Below, in pieces: positions 33,185-45,100 of a DNA stretch of 64,000 bases. The stretch's first letter is position 1, and each line of letters opens with the position of its first letter. The stretch covers positions 22,367,501 through 22,431,500 of the forward strand of contig CM049400.1 of assembly GCA_026929865.2 (NCBI GenBank), in the 5' to 3' direction. Made by a program: the position numbers and the translations under genes. The stretch comes from Hyperoplus lanceolatus. Taxonomy: Eukaryota > Chordata > Actinopteri > Uranoscopiformes > Ammodytidae. The notes below the pieces were generated by a model that had not been told where the DNA came from, ran no database searches, and worked only from the letters and a program-made list of their open reading frames with translations.

Positions 33185-36100
33185 AGGCTCCCAGCAGGCA
33201 GGTGATGCTTTTCTGGCTCCAGCAGTTACAACAGAAACGTTGGGAGTACAGCAACACGCGAGGGTCCGGGCAGAGGGACAGCTGGAGCTCCCCGACCCTG
33301 GCCCACCCTCCCACTGGCCTCGTAGGAAGAGACAATGATGGTAGGCAGATGCAGGCGCACACACAGCTTGTACGCAAAGTGTGAGATTTATTTCTACGGC
33401 TCTGTCTCGTCACATCCAGGAACCAGCTGAAAAGTAAACACCTGTATCTGATGGATTCCTATTTACACACCGGTTAAGTTTTATTGTTGCCTGGTTCTCA
33501 AGTTCCCACAAAAGTAGCACGTGGGCAGGGCCGGTCAGGCATTGATTAAATAAGAACTGAGCAACAAGCTAAACAATGGAGTTCACATGAAGTACACCTG
33601 CCTTATCTCGGGTGTGTGTTTTATTTGATTTCACTCATAGGAGAAACGGCTCTAAATGTGTTTGGGCCACTGCTTGCTGGATTTTTTTGGGGGGGCAAAA
33701 TTCAACCCCCCCCCCCTTCAAATCAATGTGTTTACCTGGGTCTGAAAGGGTTAAATGTTATAACATTAGTCGAGATGTTGTATGAGAGTTTTTGTTTTCC
33801 TGGTCTTTACAAGTCTGCCTGTTTTGACTTGGTGTAGCCAAGTGAAGTGAACTGTGAATACCTCTTCCTTTTCCTGTCATCACATACACTATGACTAATG
33901 CGTTTTTCTTTAAAACTGTTTATGGATTGTATCTGTCCTGAAAGATACACAAATACCTATGTTATCACAGTATATCAATATCAGTATATAGAGGCATAGT
34001 CAAAAATAACCATGATACTTTGTATTTACCAACATTGCTCTGCACCATACAAGCTCAAATCACAATTCCTCATAAAAGTAGAAGTTCCTGAAATTAAAAA
34101 ATGGAAAACAAAAATGCTTGAAATATTTTTTGGATATTTTGCCTTTTCACATATATATTTTTTTTTACAGCCTGTGATATTTTGTCTAAAAAAAGTCCTT
34201 TCTTGCGTCACAATGAGCTGTGATGAAATATGTGGGTGCAGGAAGGTCCTGTGAAATCTGTCTGGCTTCCAGTAATGAATGTTCCCTGTAGCTGAGAAGA
34301 GGACCATTAAGTGTGACATTGTGTGGCTAGTAAAAGATTTAATGATTTAACTTAACTCAGACTTTCACAGTATAACTATTGACTAAAGAGGTACCTAATT
34401 TTTTTTAAACAAAGAGGAAGGTTTATATGTAGCCTGCTTGGCTCAGAAATGCTAACATGCTTTCTAATGGTAAGAGAGCTGCTCAAGGACCATAATGGTT
34501 CATAATTTAAAAAAAGCTTTCTGGGTAACTCAAATTATTGCTGCACTTTACCTTGGAATGCATTCAGGCAGGGTTATTCGCAACTCCTTTCTTCAACATA
34601 CAATGAATATCGCTGGGGTCCTGCTGATGTGTGAAATGGGATTTAAAAAAAAAAAGATTGCTATTATTATAATCATGTTATTCCGTGTTTCATTTCAGAT
34701 GCGTTTCTCTTCGAGAAGCCGAGCGACAGCATGGAGAAGGTGCGCAGCGACTTTGCCATGGAGACTGAATCAGATGGCGGAGTAATGGTGGGGATGCAGT
34801 CGGCCAGAGGAGGGCCTTCTCCCGCTTCCAACAACCCCCTCAACTTCTCCCTCAAAAACTTTGGTACAGAGATTAAGTAAGTCTGAGCGAAAAGTTTTCC
34901 GCATCCTGGTAGAACCATATTATTCCCAGGGGTTTTATAAAAAGTCTACTTTCAAGACTTTGTTGTGAGTCCCTGCTAAACAGGTGAAACTAGTTTGTCA
35001 TCTGTGTGCCTCCACAGAGCTGTATTGTATAAAGGAGAGAAAACACCTCTTCAGTTCTTCTGGGGAGGTTGACTGCAGTAGAGGAAATGGTTATATCAGT
35101 AGTTCACTAGTTGCTCACAGTGTGCAGCCAGCCAGCCAGCCAGCCATTGACAGTTCCTCTTCTTGGGGCATACAATGCATTTATACAAATGTTTCAAAGC
35201 ACAGAAATGTAAAAAATGTTGCCAGGTTAGGATTTTTTTCTTTTTTTAACCACAATGGTAAAAGAGTTCACTAATGAAGGTGCACAGGAATCTCAGAGCA
35301 TTTGAGCTGCCAACTTCATAATAGCATGTCTCTATGACAATCTCTTCTACCTTCTATAAGATGATGTAGCATTCTCATATTTTAAAATGCAAAGTGTGTT
35401 GAGAGATATAAATCATGCACAGCAACTAGTTGTTTTGATGATATTTCTGTCTCGGAAACAATTGCAAAAATGAATGCTGTAACAGTAACCGTTACTGGCC
35501 GTTCAGTGTCTAAATCTGTACTTTTAGCAATGGCCGTTTCTGTCTTGGTCAGAAGAAAATAACAATGTTGATGCCAGTTAATGTATGTGACTTCTGTACA
35601 CAAGTGTCCGTTCTGTTAGATGGACTTGAGGTTAACCACCGGATTAAAAAAGAAAACATTTTTGAAAGCATGTCTAGTGTTGACAAGGTGTGAGGAAGGC
35701 AACCACTTGATTCTGCTGCAGACCAATAAGTAAAGTGTTAGTGTTGATCTCACGTGCAGAAGTGTGAAAACACAAGTCAGTATAGGCTTTATTTATATTA
35801 TTTTATGATTATTATTTGATTTTAGTTAGCAGTTATGCTCTGCTCTCCCATCGAGTGCAATTTTGATACATTGAGGGCTTAGGCTGTATTGTGTATTGGG
35901 CCATCTGTCTTAATGTTATTATTTACAAAGTAGCAGTCAAGCTTGCCTGCAATTTGTCCCTGATCTCAGTTGATTTGAAAAGCTTTGACATATAGTAACA
36001 GTCACTTTTATGTGCAGCATAACAATGGAACTCTACAGTCTCTTGTCTCACTCAGTCTCTTGGCTTGCTGTGTGCTCTGTCAGGAACTCCATGTCTTATC

Positions 36101-39100
36101 TGCGGCCGGGCAGAGGAGGGGAGAGCAGACGCAGCGTGTTTTACACCGGCAGCAACAGCAGCGGTGCAGAGGAGTGGGAGATGGTGGACGCTCCACCCAA
36201 GGACATCCCCGAACAGAAACACCATCCAGACACACATAGACGTACGTCAACACTCCCTTTTTCAGTCTCAGTCCAGTATCTTTCTTTTTTATTGCTCCCC
36301 TCATTTGCTCAATATACCATGACAAATAGTCAAACAATGCATTTCTCCCAAACAGTTTCTCCCTGCTGCCCCCCCCCCACCCCACCCCTAGAGTCACTTT
36401 GTTATGACTTATTTCCAGTCCTTATTTATTTGAATACAGCAAAGAAAGAGTGATGCAATTCCCTCCTCCTCTCAGATTCCTTTGGATCAGCGTTTACCTT
36501 CGACTTAGGACGCAGCTCGGCGCGGGCCAAGAGGCCTTTGCTCCGGGACATGATGGTCTCCGGGAGGTTTGGGCGAAATGTGGAGACACGCAGCGCCGAC
36601 AGCTCCCCGTCCACGATGGAGTGCAACGGCAGCAAACCGTCAGAGATGCAGCTTCGCCTCCAGAGCACACAGGAGGAACTGAACCGCATGCAGCGCGAGG
36701 ACGCCAAACTCAGAGAAGAGCTGGCCAGTCAGAAGGTACACACTTCTATCACTCTCATTACTTCACCCACTGTAAAGGGCCTTTTAATGATACATGAAGA
36801 TACATGTGTTTTGTCAGCATGAAAACATTCTGGGGGAGAGTTGTCTCCAGTAAAGAGTAGGGTAGGATTTTCAACAGTGTTATCTTTTAAACGATGGGAT
36901 GTATGGTTTTTTCAGAATGTATTTTTAGTGTATTAGCAGAAAAAAGACTTTGGATGGCATGCGTATATTGTGTCTAATTCACTTAAACACCAAGAATGAT
37001 AGCATTGTTAGCCATGCTAGTGACATGGGTCTAAGGAGGGCAAAGTCGTTTTGTCAAGGGGGAAAAGTGAAACTCATCAGAGTGTATTTACCGTAATATT
37101 TGTTAATTCAGCACAAGCCTGAGGTTGTGTGGACTGACTGAATCGTTTGATGAAATCCCAATGCTCTCACTAACACAGGAAGACAGCAAATGATTAGTCA
37201 TGCTTAAGTAAGAAACAAGGAAACAGCAGCTCTCCTAACAACAATCCCAGCTGTGTCAATCCACCCCATTACTCTGTGTTCTTGTTTTAGTGTTTTGAGA
37301 GCAGCTGATTGATCACAACGGCTGTGATGCACGCTTGCCAGATGAATATATCCCATATGTGTGTATGCCTCTCCTGTGAAGGGGGTTTGGTGCCAATGCC
37401 TCAATGTTTAGCAAGTTACATCAGCGTAACTCGTATTAATCCACACACCTCTTGATGTTAATGCTCTGCTCTGTAATCATAACATGTTGATGGTTATCTG
37501 AGCATAGCAGTTCCTGTCCTACCCATTATTGCTCAGGTCAGCATGGATGTGGCCTCTGTGAAATGGTGTAAACCAACAAGGTTTCTCCCACGCTTATACC
37601 TGCAACTTAATGTGAATGTGTGTCTACTGTATGCGTTTTCTATGAAGTATGCTGTTAAAATGTATACATTTCTTGAAATATATTTTAATTTAATTTTTTT
37701 AGCATTTTAAGTGATCCACATTTGCTGTAAAAAACACTGATGGAAAAATTATAATGCCCAATTAGCCTATTGTTCCTTTTATCTATTGTTTCACTCCCAT
37801 ATGTACTTGACTCTATGCTTAGTTATGCCTTTATACTGCAGTGGTGTAAGAAAAGATAAAATGTACAGAACATTCAGTCTTTTATTAATATGGTAAATGT
37901 AAGTTAAAATACAATAAAATCCGCAGCTTTTGGGGTGGATAACAGTTTTGACATCTTTAGGAATCTACCGACCTTTCAATCAACAAATGGGTGTTTTCTG
38001 TGAACCTAGCGACTATATTTTAAAGTGCAATCCTCCCACTGTGAGATGATTGTGTTGTTAACCAAATAAACACTTGTTTTACCCTAACCAGGAGCTGGTG
38101 AGGCTTCTGCAGCAGACTCTTAGGACGTCCCAGTGCGACAGGCAGCAGCCAGCAGCGCACCGTCCGGCCCTGGCTCCGGGCTCCTCCACTGATTCAGACC
38201 AGCAGGCTCAAGGTTCAGCAGCAGTCATCCCCGAAGAGATGGCCCAGCTGCAGGAGTCGCTTCAGGACAGAGACAGACAGATCCAGGGTCTGTGTGGACA
38301 CATGGAGCGGCTGGCCCTGGAGAAAGACAGTCTGCAACAAGAGCTGAAGGGCCTGAAGATCAAGGTGGGGGAGATCAACGACCAGCTGGGCATGATGATG
38401 GAGACCATCCAGGCCAAGGACGAGGTCATCATGAAGCTGTCGCAGCAGATCTTTGAGCAGAGCGGCAATCCCAGCGACGGCAGTGGCGGGTCACCCCCCG
38501 CAAACAACAAAGATCAGCAGGAGATGGACATCCTCAAGGTACACAGGGAAACACTTAAACTGGATAAAACTCCTATTATAGAGGAACATTTCTATTTTCG
38601 TTCTAAAATTGATTTCTTTAACTTAATTTTTTCATTATTTTTTACATGTTTCTGATAGCCCCTGGGGTACATTTGTGTTCTGATTTACTGTGACACACAT
38701 TTTCTTTTTCAATTTCAGGACAGTCTTCACGGCTACAAATCCCAGAACAAGTTCCTGAACAAAGAGATCCTGGAGCTGACAGAGTTGCGAAGAAACGCAG
38801 AGAGCAGAGAAAAGGCTTTGGAAGCAAAGGTACCGTCCTGTGTTTTTATCGGTTAATGTGGCTTTACTCTGTCAATAGAAACAGGAAGTCTGAGTAGCTT
38901 TTAGGGGAAGTCCAGCATTGACCTGAGCTGGTGCCCTCGAAATGCCAAGTGGGAAAAATGTATGACAGGCTGTAATCCTGCTGCTGTTGGTTATTAAAAA
39001 AGAAGATAACTTTGTGCTATTTGTTCTGCTATCTTCTCTGCAGTATTTGGCCCTGGAGGCCAAGCTGTGTCAGGTGGAGAGTAAGTACCTGGTGTTGCTT

Positions 39101-42100
39101 CAAGAAGTGAAGAACCCGGTGTGTTCGTCTTCGGAGCAGAGCCCGGCCCGCGAGGTCATCTCAAGATTATTAGAGGACGCAATGCAGGCCGAGAGCTCCG
39201 ACCTGCAGGAACACCTCATCTTTAAACCACATACTGTCAGGTATGGACAATGGGCAAAAATATTATGTATTGATGAATTGTATATTGAAAAATATTAGAT
39301 TTAGATGATAGATTTAATTTGTTAGGTTTTTCCAAATGTTTTTAATCTAAAGGAATGAATATAAATATAATTTATCTTGTAAAAGCGAATTTAAATTGCT
39401 AAGTGGTTGCCATCATGACATTTTGAAGTACATTTGCGCTGTAAAAAAATCCATTGTAGAAGAGAAAGATGCACATGCGTTGCCTCAGTAGCCCTATTAA
39501 ACGCCAATGCAATGCAGATATCAGAGCTGTTTTATTTTGATTGACTGCTGCTCTGTTTTGATCCTGACAAACATGCTCTGCTAATTTGCATTTTGGTCTT
39601 CTATGCAAGCCCAGTCATGTCTTTATGGGCTCCTAAGAATGTACTGTGATTAAACAGGAAGTGATGTAGAACTTAAGGCGGGTACGGAAAATGTTAGTAA
39701 ACAAATGTAATAACTTGTTGAATGGATTGGACGTCGCTGATTTGATGAGGATCTTTCTTCTTTTTTTGCTCTCCGCCCTCAATTGGATATTAGCGAGTAT
39801 GACGTGTTTGGCTTCAAGACGGTCCCCGAGGAGGAGGAAGATGAGGAGAAGCTGGTTGCGAAGGTGAGGGCTCTGGAGCTGAAGACTCTCTCCATGACAG
39901 ACCAGGAGGTGTCTGTGGGGGTGAAGTGGGAGAACTATCTGGCCAGCATTGTGAACAGAGACCTGGTGCGCTCCCCTGAGCTAAAAGCCCTGATTCGCTG
40001 CGGCGTGCCCCACGAGCACCGCTCCCAGGTGTGGCGCTGGTGCGTCTCCTTCCACGTCAAGAAGTTCCGCGACCACCTGGCGCCCGACTACTACGAGACC
40101 CTGCTGAACGTGGCCCGGGACAAGCCCAACCCGGCCTCCAAGCAGATCGAGCTGGACCTGCTGCGCACGCTGCCCAACAACAAGCACTATGCTTCCCCGA
40201 GTCTGGGAGGCATCCAGAAACTCAGGAACGTCCTGATGGCCTTCTCCTGGAGGAACCCAGATATCGGCTACTGCCAGGGACTCAACAGGTACAGGGACAA
40301 GTTCAGGTTTTCTCCTCTTTTCCCATTAGTCAGGGTTCCCATCCCATGGTCATGACATTCCTGGAAAAGTTAGGAAATTAAAAATCAGGCCCCGGAAATG
40401 GTTTTGGAATTTACACAATATTTTGCTAGTGTCTAAAACATGCTCATAAATATCACCAAAACATATCTAACGTTATGTTAAATTGTTTATTTGAATTACT
40501 ACTGTTCAAAGTTCAGTGCTGCAATGCACCCGTTTTATCATTTGAACTTAACTAAAATAACTGTAATACACCTTATGTTGCAGCTAGTTTGACGTTTTTC
40601 TGAAAAAGTAAAGTTAGCAAACCAACTAGTTAGCAGTTTGATTATCCGCAGAAATGCCTGGGTTCATTTTGAGTAATTCACTGCCTTTCGAACGACAAAT
40701 ATAACACATGGCTCAAGAGAGACGCCTTAAGAGCCTCAGATGATTGCAAAACATGCCTAAACAAGGTTATGGAAATTGGGTAAAATGTTGAAAATGTATC
40801 GGTAAAAATGTGTGGGAACCTTTCTTCTTGTGCTTTCTAACCACTGATCGTTATTACATGCCGTTTCTTCAGGCTGGTAGCTATCGCCTTGCTCTATCTG
40901 GACCAAGAGGACGCATTCTGGAGCCTCATAGCCATTGTGGAGGTCTTCATGCCAAGAGACTATTACACCAAGACTCTGCTTGGCTCACAGGTAAACCTGC
41001 TCAAAGCTTATATTCTACAGTACGTAGTTTACAGGTGTCTGGTGTCAGTGAGGTCATATTCTGCTGATCGTCACTGATCACAGGAAGAATGCAGCACAGT
41101 AATCAGCACCCTCCGTTTGCTTTCTGTTTCTCTCTGCCTGCTATGACCCCACTGTCGTCATAAAAATACGCAATATAAAGTTTGGTTGGTGTTGTCCGTG
41201 CAGGTCGACCAGCGTGTGTTCAAGGACCTGATGAGTGAGAAGCTGCCCCGTCTCCACGCCCACTTTGAGCTGTACAAGGTGGACTTCTCCCTCATCACAT
41301 TCAACTGGTTCCTGGTGGTGTTTGTGGACAGTGTAGTGAGCGACATGCTCTTCAAGATCTGGGATGCCTTTCTGTTTGAAGGTCCAAAGGTAAGAGGCTG
41401 AGGAGACAGTAAAAAACAGTGGTCAGTGGTAATTTCACACAGCCAGATATCTGTCCGTACATGCTCACAAACTTCTCATGAAAAAAATTAAAAAACGTGA
41501 GAGAGATAAGGAGACCCCTTGAGAATCTTGATGTAGCCATCCAGTTGGCTGAATTTAAATCTGCCTCCATCTACAGATTGTCTGACTACTCTTCAGTTTG
41601 GGTGCAAACAAGTTTCCACAAGTGCTACAGTATGCGTTATTTGTTTCACGTATCAACCCACAAAGTCTCCAACCTTATCCAACCAACTTTTTGGTTCAAA
41701 TTCATCCAGAGATACAGTGTGTTAGCCTGATAAACTCTACAGCTCTTCTTTAGCTCTACATAGCTTTTTTAGTCGGCTTTACCTTGTTGCTTTGGTTTTT
41801 ACAGCCCACATCTCCAGAAGAAGTGGGCAGCTGTTTCCATCATCTGGTAAACTCTCCATATGCTTCCCTTCACAGCAACATATGGCAGGAATATAAAGTT
41901 AGCAAATAGCTGTTGAAGAAAGTCAGACAGCCTGGAAAGATTAAGACAAAACAAAACAAAAGCAGTATTAGAATTGGACTTAGATTTGTGTCAGTGTCTC
42001 CAAAAGCATGATAATGTTGCTATAAGTTTGCTGGTTGTGTAAATAACCATTTTCTTAGCTAACTTTTTACCCAAATCAAAATTTTAAAACTATGTTGTTT

Positions 42101-45100
42101 ACAAAAAAGGTTAAGAAAATAAAAATAAAAGTAAGCAGCTTTGAACCTGCTATAACTGATTTTGGCCACTTGGGGGCAGTGGTAACATGCTGTAGATCCA
42201 ACACTGACATACACTTGTTGGCCAAAAGTTTTTATAGATGTCCAACAGTTTATGAGCAACATTAGCATTTGTTTGGAGTTGTACTTTTTGTATGCACCTT
42301 AATTATCCAACATCCACTACTCATTTTTAGTTTGGTTTTTGGTGTTCACTATCTCCTGAGGTAAATAACAGTTTTTAATATGCTTCTAAATGCTCCACTA
42401 TGTTCCACAGGGTGTGGCTAACTGTGTCTGTCTGCCTTTTTGTTACCAGGTGACTTTAAAAAAAACAGGCCTACTGTAGTCGGAAACAACATGGTCAGAG
42501 TGTTGAGCTTGACCCAGAACAGTGGGTCGTAAAAACTCAAACAATGTAGTTTCCTTCAGCTCCACCGAGCTTTGCAGAATCTCTTAGTATTGATTTGATT
42601 TGATTTGAATATTTTATTATTGTGTCATGCATTAGCATGCCCAGCCCACATGGGCTTACAAGACACCATTATAAAACACAGACAGACCAAAAACCAAAAG
42701 TAGATGCTAAACAATACTAACATTAACGATATAAACCATCCTGACGTTTCATCCAGGCTTTAGAAACAAAAGAGGCTAACTTATAAACATTAAAGGTAAA
42801 CAAACATTCCATCCTGACATCATCATTACTCCAAAATATTTCAGGGTTTTGAGCAAACAGTTCATTAACAAAAGGTTCTCTCAGTTCATCATAGAAGGGA
42901 CAGTATAAAAGAAAATGAGATTCATTCTCCACTTCTCCTAGGTCACATAGTTCACACAGTCTCTGCTCCTCTGGGATGTTCTTAAATCTGCCAACCTCAA
43001 GAGCCAGGGGAAGGATTCCCATTCTTAATTGGGCAATCAAGGATCTCTGATTTCTTGGTAAAATGGTTTTAACATATAATTCTCTTTCATAATTATGCTT
43101 GATCTGGATATATGTCCGTAATTTTGGTTTTAACATTATATCATTTAACCATTTTTCATTGAACGCGACAAGTAACTTTTTTTCTAATTTTGTTGATGCT
43201 GCATGATAAATTATTTCTGTAGATATACTGAAAATCGGCTTCTTCCAAGACAGCATGAATCTCTGCAGCCCATGGAGAGTTCTGAACTTTACTCCAAAGG
43301 AAAACTTTCTTATTGATCCTGTCATCTGACATATTAATAAAACGATTCCACAGTCTAATCATATCACACTTTCTCCTTATTGTACCAGGAATCCATCCCA
43401 TGTCACCCTGAGCAGCCAAAGAGGGAACATATTTATGAATACCCAGAAAACAACGTATAGCTCTGTTTTGTACTGCATCTGAAATCCTTCTTTCTTTAAA
43501 TCCCCATACCCCAGCAGCATAATTCACAATGGGAGAAACACATGCATCATACAATTGAGAGTAAGTAGAATAACCAAGGTCTTTACATATTTTTAACTTG
43601 TTAACAACAGAACCCAAAGCTCTGCCAGCTGAATCAGCCAGGAGTTTAATTCCATTTTCATAATTCATAAATTCATCAAGTGGGAAACCTAAATATTTAT
43701 AAACAGATGTATTTTCTAATGGCATATCAGAAAAAGTAAAGATGTTCTCACTTCTTGAAACACCTTTTTTTCTAAAATGAATTATCTGTGTTTTACTGTG
43801 ATTTATAGACAGCCTCCATCTGCAACAACAGGTCTTTACTAAGTTTAACATATTCTGTAAATCATCCTCCGATTCAGCCAGCAGAACGATATCATCCGCA
43901 TACAACAGAGTACCCACAGTCAAATCATTCAAATGTACACCTAAATTAGCATTCTTGATGTCAAAAGCCAGGTCATTTATATAAAGAGAAAACAAACTAG
44001 GGGACAGGACATCACCCTGTTTAACACCAAAGGGTGTTTTAAACCAGTCAGTTTGGAAATCATTTACCTGAACACATGCAACTGAGGAACTATACAATGA
44101 CTTTAGAGCTTGATAGAATTTACCATCCACACCTGCTTTTAAAAGCTTTAAGGCAAGCAGATCTCTATTAACCCAATCAAAAGCCTTTTGGAAATCCACA
44201 AAACATACAAAAGTAGATTTATTTTCTGCAATTCTTGTCCTGACAATTGTTGAAATTGTATGAATATGATCAATGCAGGCTCGATTCCTTCTAAACCCAT
44301 TCTGTTCATCAACTAAATATTCCTCTGTTTCCAGATACTCGGTCAGCCTAGCATTCAAAATACTGCTATACAATTTATACACTGTGCTAAGAAGGCTGAT
44401 TCCTCTGTAGTTGAGTGGTATCCTAGGGTCACTCTTAGATGACTTTGGGATAGGTTTGATAATAGACTTATACCACACTGAAGGAACAATACTGTGTTTG
44501 AAACAAAACCTAAACAAACAGAAAAGCATGTTCAAAAGAGGAGGTGACTTTAATGCTTCATTTGGGATATCTTCCACACCTACTGCTTTTTTCAGCTTAG
44601 ACTTATTTTATTTATTTATTTATTTATTGTTTATTTAGCAGGGACAGTGCCACAATGACCTTATACCACATGGCTTTTTTGGCCTGTTGCTAAAAACAAA
44701 AAGGATTAAGAAAAGATTTGAAACAAGGCCCAGTGCAGCATATAGGCTCACAATATTGCATGACCAAGAAGGCATATCTAGTTAAAAGAATACAACAAAA
44801 CAAGATGTATAATAAAGTAAACATAAAACTCACTTATTTATAGCAGCTTTCACTTCTTCCAAGGTAATATCACAATTCAAAAATAAATTTGGTGAATAGT
44901 TCTCTCCGCCCATATTTCTCTCTAAATTGTCCTTTGATTTACATGCATCTTCAAGAAAAGCATCTTCAAAAATAGGTGGAATATTACTACCTGAAAATAA
45001 ATCAGCAAAATCGGTCTCCCACTTTTTAATTACACAGTCTTTCCTGCATTCCAGGACATTATTATTTAGGACAACTTCCATAGGTATTTTCTGTATTCTC

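Noticed and set aside
32892-33413. 173-codon minus ORF across tbc1d2b exon 2
   Set aside because: Shadow of the exon and the (GT)n repeat; it contains a Thr-His run made by the microsatellite.
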